Origin: Flavobacterium panacagri
GTDB lineage: Bacteria; Bacteroidota; Bacteroidia; Flavobacteriales; Flavobacteriaceae
Length of the DNA stretch: 64,000 bases
Assembly: GCF_030378165.1 (NCBI RefSeq)
Contig: NZ_CP119766.1
Coordinates: 5,022,001-5,086,000, forward strand
Direction of reading: 5' to 3'
Part shown: positions 36,075 to 45,833 of the stretch, piece after piece
Layout of the letters: each line of letters starts with the position of its first letter
Position numbering within the stretch: the first letter of the stretch is position 1
Notes under the pieces: generated by a model
Database searches by the model: none
The model's input: only the letters and a program-made list of their open reading frames with translations
Told to the model about the DNA's origin: nothing
Position numbers and translations under genes: made by a program

Positions 36075-37277
36075 TCAATCCACAAAAAATTCCACACCAT
36101 TTTTTCCAAGATATACTGTTTGACCTAGTTTATTCTTCACTTCAAAAATATGGAAATCATTCACCGATTCATATTCATAGGGTTTAATCGATGAATAACT
36201 TTTTTCACTGATTAAATTATAAGTCTCCATGTTGAATATTTGAAATCTATTATCCTTTTCTACCATAAGATATGAGTAGTATGTTTTACTAATTTTGTTG
36301 AACTCAAAAGGAAGAAATACTTTCAACTCTTGGCTGCTTTCATCCTTCTTTCCTAAAATTCCCCATCGGTCGTTTTTCTTGACTACAAAAGTACGCTGAT
36401 AAACTGCCCAATGTCTTGAATCTTTACTTAAATCAAAATTGATCTCATCAAAATCAACTGGTAAGAGAACATTATTTTTACTCCCGACTATTCCCCATTT
36501 TTTGCCAATCTTTACGCCAAAAACATCACTATCTGAAACATAATCATTATCGTACTTCTTGGTTATAATATCATCATAAATTGCAGGAACTAATGTATCA
36601 TATACGGTTTCCATTCGTGAAGTGTTTTTCAAAATAACCCCTGTCTTACCTTTACTTTTTACAACTTGTGGGCTCTCCATTTTCCCCATCATAACTCCTT
36701 CATACTGAATTTTCTCAATGTTATTAACTTCTTCCTCTGTTAACTTTTTACCATTTGCACTAAAATATACTTTGCTTTGCTTATTTAAGCAATGAAATGT
36801 TTTAGTAGAAGGATCAAATTGAATATTGGAATAAATCAGCGGAATCACGATCTTAGATTTTCCATCTATTAAACGCATTACACCGTATTTTTTATTTTTG
36901 GCGACAATAAATCGATTGTTAAGTCTGTCTTGAAAATCAAAATCATTGTTTAAGTGAATCTCAGGATTGTAATTAATACCAATCGAGTGTTCGCCATGAT
37001 GAACTTCATAAATTCGAAAGCATTCGTCATATTGAAAAGGAACTACTGCCGCCCCTTCGTTATTAATATATCCAACCTTTCCCATTTTTTTTACTCTTGC
37101 CAGATCATCTGAATAAAAGTCCACAGCATCATATACACACGGTACAACAATTTTACCATCAATGCTTGCAAATCCCCATTTATCTTTTTGGCAGTATGGA
37201 ATATATTGACTAAAAACAGGCTGATAAATTATAATGAAAATTAGTAGTAATAATGACTGGATTTTTGATTGCTGCAT
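36075..37277 (-). CDS. WG-repeat secreted protein
   Basis: This 400-residue protein has a signal peptide (PVFSQ at about 24) and at least five WG repeats, each with a K[WYV]G core: KDKWGFASIDGKIVVPCVYDA, KMGKVGYINNEG, KNKKYGVMRL, GKKWGIVGSKNN and KNDRWGILGKKD. WG repeats form beta-rich, probably protein- or glycan-binding scaffolds in many Bacteroidota. Function is unknown. It is monocistronic, with 243 bp to the MFS gene and 513 bp upstream. Confidence 0.88.
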   Translation of the reverse strand: MQQSKIQSLLLLIFIIIYQPVFSQYIPYCQKDKWGFASIDGKIVVPCVYDAVDFYSDDLARVKKMGKVGYINNEGAAVVPFQYDECFRIYEVHHGEHSIGINYNPEIHLNNDFDFQDRLNNRFIVAKNKKYGVMRLIDGKSKIVIPLIYSNIQFDPSTKTFHCLNKQSKVYFSANGKKLTEEEVNNIEKIQYEGVMMGKMESPQVVKSKGKTGVILKNTSRMETVYDTLVPAIYDDIITKKYDNDYVSDSDVFGVKIGKKWGIVGSKNNVLLPVDFDEINFDLSKDSRHWAVYQRTFVVKKNDRWGILGKKDESSQELKVFLPFEFNKISKTYYSYLMVEKDNRFQIFNMETYNLISEKSYSSIKPYEYESVNDFHIFEVKNKLGQTVYLGKNGVEFFVD

Positions 37278-37736
37278 CTCTATTCGAATTTTATCTTAAT
37301 TTAAGTGTTATATCTGATTTAGCAAACTGCACTTTTATTTTTGAAACTGCCTGCAGTTTTGCCAGACAAATCTAAGGCAGTTTTGAGAAAAATAAAGTAA
37401 ACTACTTGTTATTTTTATTATATTAAAATAAAACGCCACTATTATCTTTTGAATTAAACCACTTACTTTTAGGTAACCAATTTTACTCTCTTCATCAAGC
37501 AATTCTAAACTTTATTTGAGATAACATTTTCTAACGGACAGAAAACCGAAAAGAAAATCCTTTTACAAAAAAACATCTTTATCAGTTGTAAATAAAAGAC
37601 TTAACATCTAATAAATTTTTATTTCATTAATTACAGCATCTTAATTTATTCTTTCTAATATTCAAAAACATTGGGTTGTTAATCTTCTTTACTCCAACCT
37701 ATTTATCATAAAAAAACATTCCTACACAAAAGCTTA
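37278..37736. other. Intergenic region upstream of the siderophore-receptor promoter
   Basis: AT-rich DNA between divergent genes. Apart from the promoter at 37737-37767 I see no gene or clear hairpin. A Fur-type operator could be expected near the promoter but I could not recognise one with confidence. Confidence 0.4.
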
Positions 37737-37767
37737 TTTGTATTTATTCTAAATAAATGTAGTTTTG
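37737..37767 (+). promoter_or_regulatory. Full -33/-7 promoter of the TonB-dependent receptor
   Basis: TTTG (37737-37740) and TAGTTTTG (37760-37767) are exactly 19 bp apart, a perfect consensus. The ATG at 37791 is 23 bp downstream, so the 5' UTR is short. Confidence 0.8.
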
Positions 37768-37790
37768 CGGTCTTAAAATAGATAACCGCC

Positions 37791-40235
37791 ATGAAGTTAA
37801 ATTTCTCATTAATTCTGCTAGCCGTTTTTAATATTGGTCTGGCACAAAATGCAAAAATTACAGGAAAAATCATTTCCGAAAATAATGAAGCCATTTCTTA
37901 TGCTTCAATTTCAATAAAAAGCCTTAAGAAGAGTGCAACTTCCGATGACAAAGGAAATTTTGAAATGACTAATCTTTCATCAGGAAACTACTCTGTTCAT
38001 TTCTCTGCAATGGGATTTATTGTGACCGAAAAAAATATAGAATTACATGAAAATGAGACTCTTGATCTTTCTATTGTGCTGCAGGAAAACATCAATACAC
38101 TACAGACCGTAGAAATTACAGGACGAAAAGAAAAGTCTTACCGAAATACAAAATCTTTTATTGGTGCTAAAACAGAAATTGCTTTGAAAGATTTACCACA
38201 GGCCGTTTCCTATGCTACCAAAGAACTTATTGCAGATCAAGGAGCTATTCGTGTAGGGGAAGTTATTAAAAACTTCAGCGGTGTTAGTCAGTTTACTTTT
38301 TATGATGATATATCAATTAGAGGTTTTAGAATTAACGGAGGAAGTAATACACAATTACTTAACGGAATGCGTACCTCGACAGGATTTTGGAAACAGCCGC
38401 TTGCAAATTATCTGGAACGTGTGGAAGTTCTAAAAGGACCATCTTCAGCTTTATTTGGAAATGCATCTCCTGGAGGAGTTTTAAATCGTGTTACTAAAAA
38501 ACCATTAGACCAGGCAGCAAACAGTGTTAGTTTTTCAACAGGAAGCTTCAATACCTTAAGAGCACTGGCCGATTTTACTGGGCCATTAACCGAGGATAAA
38601 TCACTTTTATACCGTTTGAACTTAGGTTACGAAAATGCCAATTCATTCAGAGATTTACAATATGATAAAAATATTGTTGTCGCTCCTTCCCTTTCTTTTC
38701 TTCCAAATGATAAAACCAGCGTGAACTTTGATTTGATTTACAGCAGTTCAAATGGAAATCTGGATCGTGGACAATCTACTTATGAAAACAGTCTGTACTC
38801 TACAAAAATTTCAAATTCGTTAAACTCAACCAACGATTATTTGAAAGAGGAAACCTATATCGTTACAACTTCTTTAAATCATCAGTTCTCAGATCGTTTA
38901 TCATTCTCAGGATCTTATATCAGAACGGGGTATAATGAAGATCTTTTAGAGCACCGCGGCGCCAATAAATATGCCTCTGCTGGAGATGGAACTACAATTC
39001 CAACAGCAATTGAAATGCAAGTTTTTCAACGTAAACGCAAGCGTTATATTGACAATCTTTCTACTTTCTTTAAATATCAGGCGAAAACTGGTGCTTTAGA
39101 TCATAATTTAATTGCAGGTTTTGATTATGCCCAGGAAGAGGTTCCTGCAGGTGGTTCACAATTAACTGCAAGCGGGTACAGAAATGCAGCAAACAATGGT
39201 TTCATCGCCACTTACAATCCTGCGAACAAAGCCAATTATTTACTGGATTCTAAAGGAAATCCAGTGCCAAACGTAGCACATTTTGATTTGAGCAATCCAT
39301 TTGCTTCACAGCAGTTAAAAGATATGAGTAAATATTTCTATGTAGCTCGTCAAGTTGATCCAACCTATTATTCATTGTATGGAGTTTATCTTCAGGATCA
39401 TATCAAATTTGGTGCTTTTCAGGCTTTAATCGGTATCCGTTATGATGAATATTCAGATAAGGTAAATTATAAAAAAACGACAGAAACAAAAGTAAAACAG
39501 CACTCGTTTTTACCTCGTTTTGGTCTTACTTATACACTTAATCCAAATATTAACTTATACGGAACTTATGTTCAGGGTTATAATCCTCAAACGGCATCTA
39601 CTCTCGCAAATCCAAATGCAGGAGGACCATTTAATCCGTTAGAAAGTAATATGGTTGAATTTGGAGGAAAATCATCTTGGTTTAAAGAAAAGCTTTTTGT
39701 AACAGTTGCTTTATTCAAAATACAGCAGAAAAATACATTGTATCCTGCTAATGACCCTTCAAATCCAGATTTAATGAGAGCTATTGGTGAGGAAGAATCT
39801 AAAGGTATCGAAATTGATTTGAATGGAAATATTACGCGTAACTGGAGTATTTCTGCCGCTTATAGTTATAATGAAGCTTTTATTACTGAAAGTCCGATTG
39901 AAGCTGAAGTTGGAAGACAAAAAGCAAATACTCCAAGACAGCAGGGTAATATCTGGACTCGTTATAATTTTACAAATGGTGCTTTAAAAGATTTTGGAAT
40001 CGCAATGGGATCAAATTTTGCAACAACACGTACTATGAGCCAGACGACTACAGAAACTCTTCCTGGATATACTTTGTTCAACGCTGCTTTCTACTACAAT
40101 ATCAATAAGTTTAAAATCCAGCTGAATGCCAATAATATTTTAAACAAAACTTACTGGGTTGGAGGATACGATTATATCCGTTTATTCCCTGGGGCGCCTT
40201 CGAACTGGCTTTTAACTCTAGGTTACTCTTTTTAA
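37791..40235 (+). CDS. TonB-dependent siderophore receptor with N-terminal CarboxypepD-like domain
   Basis: This 814-residue outer-membrane receptor has a signal peptide ending in GLAQ. A carboxypeptidase-regulatory-like domain follows (about 22-100: ITGKIISENNEAISYASI). The plug domain (about 115-245) has the siderophore-receptor pattern: LKDLPQAVSYATKELI, ISIRGFRING and VEVLKGPSSALFGNASPGG. The barrel ends in LLTLGYSF. Such proteins import ferric siderophores, usually hydroxamates in the FhuE/FhuA group; the ligand is not determined. It has its own strong promoter and a terminator 40 bp after the stop. Confidence 0.9.
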   Translation: MKLNFSLILLAVFNIGLAQNAKITGKIISENNEAISYASISIKSLKKSATSDDKGNFEMTNLSSGNYSVHFSAMGFIVTEKNIELHENETLDLSIVLQENINTLQTVEITGRKEKSYRNTKSFIGAKTEIALKDLPQAVSYATKELIADQGAIRVGEVIKNFSGVSQFTFYDDISIRGFRINGGSNTQLLNGMRTSTGFWKQPLANYLERVEVLKGPSSALFGNASPGGVLNRVTKKPLDQAANSVSFSTGSFNTLRALADFTGPLTEDKSLLYRLNLGYENANSFRDLQYDKNIVVAPSLSFLPNDKTSVNFDLIYSSSNGNLDRGQSTYENSLYSTKISNSLNSTNDYLKEETYIVTTSLNHQFSDRLSFSGSYIRTGYNEDLLEHRGANKYASAGDGTTIPTAIEMQVFQRKRKRYIDNLSTFFKYQAKTGALDHNLIAGFDYAQEEVPAGGSQLTASGYRNAANNGFIATYNPANKANYLLDSKGNPVPNVAHFDLSNPFASQQLKDMSKYFYVARQVDPTYYSLYGVYLQDHIKFGAFQALIGIRYDEYSDKVNYKKTTETKVKQHSFLPRFGLTYTLNPNINLYGTYVQGYNPQTASTLANPNAGGPFNPLESNMVEFGGKSSWFKEKLFVTVALFKIQQKNTLYPANDPSNPDLMRAIGEEESKGIEIDLNGNITRNWSISAAYSYNEAFITESPIEAEVGRQKANTPRQQGNIWTRYNFTNGALKDFGIAMGSNFATTRTMSQTTTETLPGYTLFNAAFYYNINKFKIQLNANNILNKTYWVGGYDYIRLFPGAPSNWLLTLGYSF

Positions 40236-40274
40236 AAAAAGCTGCCCTATTTAAAATAATAGCATCTTATATTT

Positions 40275-40302
40275 ATAGCCCGGACTTTCGTTCGGGCTTA
40301 TT
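40275..40302. terminator. Bidirectional terminator between convergent genes
   Basis: AGCCCG (40277-40282) pairs with CGGGCT (40293-40298) around GACTTTCGTT; flanks are A- and T-rich on both sides. It separates the siderophore receptor from the minus-strand lipoprotein gene. Confidence 0.75.
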
Positions 40303-40315
40303 ATTTTTGGGAAAA

Positions 40316-41344
40316 CTAATAATTTATTTTTTGAAAATACAAATAATTATTCACAGCACTTATGTTTCGCAATCTTACCTCAGAATTGTTAAACTCAAAT
40401 AACTTCCAATTACAATTCAATTTTTTAAGCAATTCTGAACTAAAATTTAGCCGTACTTCTCTAACACCGTTTTGAACTGTACTTTCCCATTGTCCTGTCT
40501 CTGAAACTGTGCCTCTAGTGGCAACCACAGATTTATCGGCTTTAAAAACAAATGCGTAACCACCGTAATTTGTTGTCTTTATAGAACCATCGTAAAAATA
40601 AGGTATTTCCCAAGAACCTTTTGTTAGGGTTTCTTCAAAATCAAGTGTCACAATATTATTTTCGGGACAATAATCTATCGCATACTTAATGGCATTTTCA
40701 AACTCCAGATTATTAGAAATCGATTTGGTCTGATCATTGTAATCTGCAATCGTAATAGGATATTTTAAAGAAATATACTGGCTGTCATTTAAATTTTTAA
40801 TAAAATTAAAAAACGCCTCATCACTTATTATCGATTGGGAACTTGCCATCTGATTGGCGCTGTTGTAAATAGTAATCGTTATGGGATAATTAATATTGAG
40901 TCCGTTAATTTTGGATAAAAGATCAGGATAAAGATTCCAATAATCAATTAAAGAATCAAAATCTGCTTGATTGGGAATCAGTTTTTCAATGTAATTATAG
41001 TAAACCATTGTTACAGGAAAATCAATTCTCACGATATCTTCATCATAAGTATTTGCATTAATATTATCTAAAACTTTCTGATAATCTGCCGTGGTATTAA
41101 CTGCGATACGTTCATTATTTACAGTAACAGTATAAGGAAGTTTTATAGTACAGTAACTCGATCCATCGATCATATTATCCTGTACGGTTTTCACCATTGC
41201 AACTCTTTGCAGATAACTGGTTAGCGGAGAAACATTCATAATTGTTCCCTGTGTATTATTGATTTCCTCATCTATTTCATGCTGGCATGAAATCAGTAAG
41301 AGCATGAAAACTGCACTTGATAAATATTTTTTCAAAAGGAACAT
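40316..41344 (-). CDS. Lipoprotein with internal repeats, divergent from sigma/FecR operon
   Basis: This 342-residue lipoprotein (LLLISC) carries about four repeats of roughly 50 residues, each with a YP[IV]T-type strand (LPYTVTV, FPVTMVYYN, YPITITIYN, YPITIADYN) followed by a helix with an aromatic residue. A C-terminal lipocalin-like strand region (GSWEIPYFYDG, RNISAVNNYLYFQKI) follows. I do not recognise a family. I use ATG 41344, supported by a -7 box (TACTTTTG) 14 bases upstream; the in-frame ATG at 41416 lies before that promoter. Its divergent placement suggests it is the surface partner or target of the sigma/FecR/TonB-receptor system. Confidence 0.7.
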   Translation of the reverse strand: MFLLKKYLSSAVFMLLLISCQHEIDEEINNTQGTIMNVSPLTSYLQRVAMVKTVQDNMIDGSSYCTIKLPYTVTVNNERIAVNTTADYQKVLDNINANTYDEDIVRIDFPVTMVYYNYIEKLIPNQADFDSLIDYWNLYPDLLSKINGLNINYPITITIYNSANQMASSQSIISDEAFFNFIKNLNDSQYISLKYPITIADYNDQTKSISNNLEFENAIKYAIDYCPENNIVTLDFEETLTKGSWEIPYFYDGSIKTTNYGGYAFVFKADKSVVATRGTVSETGQWESTVQNGVREVRLNFSSELLKKLNCNWKLFEFNNSEVRLRNISAVNNYLYFQKINY

Positions 41345-41357
41345 ATTGATGTTTTTA

Positions 41358-41365
41358 CAAAAGTA
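41358..41365 (-). promoter_or_regulatory. Promoter -7 box of the repeat lipoprotein
   Basis: TACTTTTG on the minus strand, exact consensus, 14 bases before the ATG at 41344. It decides the start codon. Confidence 0.55.
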
Positions 41366-41512
41366 ATAAATTTTAAAAGAAACTGTTTTTAGTAAACTGC
41401 TAATAAAGCATTTCATAATTTTCTTCTATACTAAATTATCAAAAACCAATAGCATTTTATTCTTCAATAAAACAATCATCTTTACTTTTACCCTACTTCA
41501 ATTAAAAACAAA

Positions 41513-41520
41513 TACTTTTG
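41513..41520 (+). promoter_or_regulatory. Promoter -7 box of the sigma-factor operon
   Basis: TACTTTTG, exact consensus, 23 bp before the ATG at 41543. Confidence 0.55.
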
Positions 41521-41542
41521 CCTTGACAAATTGAAAACCTAA

Positions 41543-42058
41543 ATGCCAGATAAAAACCAATCGAATACTTGTGATGAAATCATTTTTTCGTCTTTCTTCA
41601 AAAGTCATATAAAAGCACTTCGAAATTTTCTTTTGTACAAATTTGGAAATGCAGAACAGGCCGAAGATGTTGCTCAGGAAGCATTTGTAAAACTTTGGCA
41701 GAACTGTGCTGCAGTCCCATTAGAAAAAGCAAAATCATATATCTATACTATTGCTAATAACAGCAGTCTCAATCAAATTGCACATCAGAAAGTAGTTTTG
41801 AAATATGAAAAAAACTTCACAGGCTTAGACAAGACAAATGAAAATCCGGAATATCTTCTGGAGGAAAAACAATTTCAGGCTAAACTTTTAAAAGCCATCG
41901 AAAACCTAAACGAAAAACAGCGGACAGCCTTTTTAATGCATAGAATTGACGGCAAAAAATATAGCGAAATTGCGTTAGAGCTGAACATCAGCGTAAAGGC
42001 AGTTGAAAAACGCATCCATTTGGCTCTGTTAAGTTTACGTAAAGAAATTGATTTATAA
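41543..42058 (+). CDS. ECF-type RNA polymerase sigma factor
   Basis: This 171-residue sigma-70 family protein of the extracytoplasmic-function class has region 2 (about 15-85, with AEQAEDVAQEAFVKLWQ for core binding and -10 recognition) and region 4 (about 115-168, with YSEIALELNISVKAVEKRI as the -35 helix-turn-helix). It is the FecI-like member of a sigma/FecR/TonB-receptor set, 50 bp upstream of the FecR gene. The signal should come from the outer-membrane receptor through FecR. Target promoters probably include this operon and perhaps the divergent lipoprotein gene. Confidence 0.93.
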   Translation: MPDKNQSNTCDEIIFSSFFKSHIKALRNFLLYKFGNAEQAEDVAQEAFVKLWQNCAAVPLEKAKSYIYTIANNSSLNQIAHQKVVLKYEKNFTGLDKTNENPEYLLEEKQFQAKLLKAIENLNEKQRTAFLMHRIDGKKYSEIALELNISVKAVEKRIHLALLSLRKEIDL

Positions 42059-42108
42059 AAAGTAGGGTAAATTTAGTTCTAATTGTTTTAATTAAATAAT
42101 ACGATAAA

Positions 42109-43008
42109 ATGAAAAAAAATCGCTTATTAGCAAAATGGCTCAATGATGATTTATCTCCGGATGAATTGGCTGCATTTGAGGCAAGTCCCGATTTTGAAAA
42201 ATATAAAAAAATAAAAGAATATACTGCCCACCTAGAAACAGATGATTGGGATGAAAATGTTATGTTAAATAATATTCTGAGTCAGAAAAAATCGGCACCT
42301 AAAGTAGTACCGCTTTACAGACAATGGATGTTTCGAGCAGCTGCAATATTTGTTCTGGTTCTCGGAATTACATTTGCTATGAAAGTTTTTGTGCCTCAAA
42401 CAGAAACCGCAGAATTTGGACAGAAAACCACTTTTTCATTACCTGATAATTCTGAGGTAGTTTTAAATTCGGGTTCTGAAATAAACTATAAAAAATGGAA
42501 CTGGAACAATAACAGACATCTTGAATTAAAAGGAGAAGCTTATTTCAGGGTAGCAAAAGGCAGAAAATTTGAAGTAGAGACTCGTCTTGGAAAAGTAACG
42601 GTTTTAGGAACACAGTTTAATGTTAAAACCAGAAAAAACAGATTTGATGTAGTGTGTTACGAAGGACGTGTAAAAGTAAATTATGCCAACACACAGATTC
42701 TCTTAACTCACGGGCAAAGTGTTCGTTTTGAAAACGGAAAACAAATTAAAACAACTGTAAATTCATTGAAACCCGAATGGATGGACAATCAAATATGTTT
42801 TTATAAGGAAAATATTCGAAGCCTTTTGGATGAAGTCGAAAGACAGTACAACATTAAAATTGAATTAAACACCAAAGATACTATCTCTTTATTTACAGGA
42901 AAACTGCCTGCGAAAGACTTAAATACGGCTTTGCAGATTATTAGTACCACCTATCACTTAGAAGCGAAAAAAGTATCCAACAATAAAATAATTTTTGACG
43001 AAAAATAA
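42109..43008 (+). CDS. FecR family anti-sigma/signal transducer
   Basis: This 299-residue inner-membrane protein has a cytoplasmic N-terminal part (1-73), one membrane span (about 74-93, MFRAAAIFVLVLGITFAMKV) and a periplasmic FecR domain (about 100-200, with VVLNSGSEINY and GEAYFRVAKG). A C-terminal DUF4974-type domain follows (ENIRSLLDEVERQYNIKIEL...). It should hold and release the sigma factor encoded upstream. Its stop codon is directly followed by the ATG of the receptor gene, so the two are translationally linked. Confidence 0.93.
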   Translation: MKKNRLLAKWLNDDLSPDELAAFEASPDFEKYKKIKEYTAHLETDDWDENVMLNNILSQKKSAPKVVPLYRQWMFRAAAIFVLVLGITFAMKVFVPQTETAEFGQKTTFSLPDNSEVVLNSGSEINYKKWNWNNNRHLELKGEAYFRVAKGRKFEVETRLGKVTVLGTQFNVKTRKNRFDVVCYEGRVKVNYANTQILLTHGQSVRFENGKQIKTTVNSLKPEWMDNQICFYKENIRSLLDEVERQYNIKIELNTKDTISLFTGKLPAKDLNTALQIISTTYHLEAKKVSNNKIIFDEK

Positions 43009-45540
43009 ATGCTGCGCCCCAGACAATTTCATTTTTTGTTTTTTCTGTTATTTGTCCTGAATGTTTTTGCTCAGGATAAAGGGAAAATTATATCCTTTAA
43101 AAAAATAATAATTGATATTGAAAAACAGCACGGGGTTAGTTTTAATTACACCGAAGATAATATTGCCGATCTAGAATTAAATCCTCCTAAAAAGTCACTT
43201 TCTCTAGAACAGAAGCTGGAATATCTTTCCAAAAAAACTAATTTGTCTTTCGAAAATATCGGAAACAAATTCATTAATATTTATAAAAAAGATAAGGTCT
43301 CCAATCTCATCTGCGGCTATGTTTTATCTGTCTTAGATAAAAGACCAATTGAAAACGCCAATATCAGCTTCCCTGATAAAACTCATATTGAAACTGATTC
43401 AGAAGGATATTTTGAGTTTAGTAAACAAGAAAAAAATACCTTTATAACCAGCCACGTTGGTTTTGTTTCCAAAAGAATTACAGCTGGCAATACAGACTCT
43501 AAAAACTGCATTCAAATTTTCTTGGAACCCGAAATTACAGAACTTCAGGAGATTAAAGCCAATGCTATTCTGGCTTCGGGAATTTCTAAAAATACAGACG
43601 GTTCTCTTGTTATTAAACCCAAAAAATTTGGTATTCTGCCCGGACTTATTGAACCTGATGCATTGCAGACTATGCAGCAGGTTCCTGGCGTAAATAGTCT
43701 GGACGAAAGTGTCTCGAGCATCAATGTTCGTGGAGGCACACATGATCAGAATTTGTTTTTATGGAACGGAATCCGAATGTTTCAAACAGGACATTTTTTT
43801 GGTTTGATTTCTGTTTTTAATCCCAATTTAGCCCATACGATTTCGATTTATAAAAACGGAAGTTCTGCCTTTTACGGTGAAAGTGTATCAAGCGTTGTAG
43901 CGATTTCTTCTACACCAGAAACAGAAGAAAAAAACTCCTTCAGCGCGGGAATAAACATGATCAATGCTGATGTTTATGCAAAGTATAATTTTTCTAAAAA
44001 AAGTTATATCGAGATCTCGGCTCGTAAATCTATTACTGATTTTGTAGAAACTCCCACTTATAAAGAATATTTCAATAAAGTATTTCAAAATACTACCATT
44101 ACTGACTTTTCGCAGAATCAAAACGTAGATTACCAAAGCGATAAAAAATTCGGCTTTTATGATGCAACACTGAAATACGCACAGAAAATTGGTCTCAAAG
44201 ATCAAGTAGTATTGGATCTAATCACGATAAAAGACAATCTCGAAGTTTTTCAAAGCGCATCTTTTTATGACATAAACATATCTGAAAATAATATTTTACG
44301 CCAGCAGAATTATGGCGGTAATTTGTCATGGAAAAGAAACTGGAACAGCTTTAACACCACCAAAATTAATATTTACAATTCTACATACGAACTTTTAGCC
44401 AATCAAAAAACAACTTATGTAAACCAAATTGTGGTTCAGGAAAATACCGTAAACAATAATGGAATCAATTTAGAGAACAATCATATCCTAAGTCCTAAAT
44501 TTAGTTTTAACAACGGGTACCAGTTTAATGAAATTGGGATAACAAATTTTGAGCAGGTAACTAATCCTGATTTCTATCGCAAAATAAAAGATGTACTGAG
44601 AACTCACGCTTTAATTTTAGAAGGAAAATATAATGACACTATCTCCAGAATATATTTTAAAACTGGAATACGCATTAATTACATTGAAAAATTTCAAAAA
44701 TACATCGCAGAACCTAGATTTCAGTTTGGTTACGGAATTAGTAAAAGTTTAAATCTGGAATTATTGGGCGAACTGAAAAGCCAGAATACACAACAAATTA
44801 TTGATTTACAGAAAGATTATTTTGGCATCGAAAAAAGACGCTGGATCATTTCAAACAACACTACAATTCCAATTCAGAAAAGCAGACAGCTGTCTCTAAA
44901 TTTATTCTACAAAAAAAACGACTGGCTTCTAGATATTGAAAATTTTTATAAAAAAGTAATGGGAATTACGACTTCAAGTCAGGGCTTCCAGAATCAGTTG
45001 GAATTTGTACGAACTACGGGCGATTATGAAGTCTGGGGAACAGAAATGCTGGTGCAGAAAAAAATAAATCATTTTCTAACGTGGTTCAGCTATACCTACA
45101 ATGAAAATAACTATCATTTCCCCAATTATGAATATCCAAATTTCCCAAACAACTTTGAACTAACTCACACTTTATCTTGGGCAGGAATTTATGAGAAAAA
45201 CAATTTCAAAATTGCTTTAGGTACAAAATGGTCTTCTGGAAGACCAAAAACATCTCCTGATTTATCCCGAATTGATCTTGCAAATCCTGTATTAGTATAC
45301 AACAAACCAAACGACAGCAATCTGAATATGTTTTCGCAGGTTAATCTTTCTTCAACGTATAAATGGGAAACCGCAGATGGCATTCAGTACAAATTAGGAA
45401 TCTCAATCTTGAATATCCTAAACCGAAGAAATGAAATCAGCGAATATTACAGGATTAGTTCTTTAACAAATTCTATAGAAGAAGTTGATACTTTCTCTTT
45501 GCAAAGAACTCCAAACGTGAGCTTTAGAATTTCTTTCTAA
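43009..45540 (+). CDS. FecA-like TonB-dependent receptor with STN signalling domain
   Basis: This 843-residue outer-membrane receptor has, after a signal peptide (VFAQ), an STN-type secretin/TonB short domain (about 24-98: FKKIIIDIEKQHGVSFNYTEDN) for signalling to FecR. A carboxypeptidase-regulatory-like domain (about 100-180) and a plug domain (about 205-305) with TMQQVPGVNSLDESVSSINVRGG follow. A barrel ending in NVSFRISF completes it. It starts immediately after the FecR stop codon. The receptor both imports a ligand and triggers the sigma factor. The ligand is unknown; iron or a glycan-derived compound are equally possible. Confidence 0.9.
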   Translation: MLRPRQFHFLFFLLFVLNVFAQDKGKIISFKKIIIDIEKQHGVSFNYTEDNIADLELNPPKKSLSLEQKLEYLSKKTNLSFENIGNKFINIYKKDKVSNLICGYVLSVLDKRPIENANISFPDKTHIETDSEGYFEFSKQEKNTFITSHVGFVSKRITAGNTDSKNCIQIFLEPEITELQEIKANAILASGISKNTDGSLVIKPKKFGILPGLIEPDALQTMQQVPGVNSLDESVSSINVRGGTHDQNLFLWNGIRMFQTGHFFGLISVFNPNLAHTISIYKNGSSAFYGESVSSVVAISSTPETEEKNSFSAGINMINADVYAKYNFSKKSYIEISARKSITDFVETPTYKEYFNKVFQNTTITDFSQNQNVDYQSDKKFGFYDATLKYAQKIGLKDQVVLDLITIKDNLEVFQSASFYDINISENNILRQQNYGGNLSWKRNWNSFNTTKINIYNSTYELLANQKTTYVNQIVVQENTVNNNGINLENNHILSPKFSFNNGYQFNEIGITNFEQVTNPDFYRKIKDVLRTHALILEGKYNDTISRIYFKTGIRINYIEKFQKYIAEPRFQFGYGISKSLNLELLGELKSQNTQQIIDLQKDYFGIEKRRWIISNNTTIPIQKSRQLSLNLFYKKNDWLLDIENFYKKVMGITTSSQGFQNQLEFVRTTGDYEVWGTEMLVQKKINHFLTWFSYTYNENNYHFPNYEYPNFPNNFELTHTLSWAGIYEKNNFKIALGTKWSSGRPKTSPDLSRIDLANPVLVYNKPNDSNLNMFSQVNLSSTYKWETADGIQYKLGISILNILNRRNEISEYYRISSLTNSIEEVDTFSLQRTPNVSFRISF

Positions 45541-45625
45541 TTAGAATTCGGTTATTATTTATCCTTAAATTTTCTGCAAGGTCTTTTTTTTATTTTTTAG
45601 GTATTCTGAAGGTTTTGAAATAATA

Positions 45626-45652
45626 CCTACAAGGTTTTGAAAACCTTGCAGG
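45626..45652. repeat. Palindromic element AAGGTTTTGAAAACCTT
   Basis: AAGGTTTT (45631-45638) and AAAACCTT (45640-45647) form a near-perfect palindrome extended by CCTaC/GcAGG. A partial copy (GAAGGTTTTGAAAT) lies just upstream. It sits 85 bp after the TonB-receptor stop codon. Confidence 0.65.
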
Positions 45653-45833
45653 AACTCAAATTATGCTATATATCAAATACCTATTTTTCTACTATTATTT
45701 CTTCAAGAGTTTAAAAGGCTCTTATTCTTCTCTTTACATTTTTTTTTAAGAAAATCTCAATTCTTTGGTAGGGTAATTTGTATTAAGGCTGTTTCACTAT
45801 AGAATCACATTTTGATTTTAGACAGTTTTAAGC

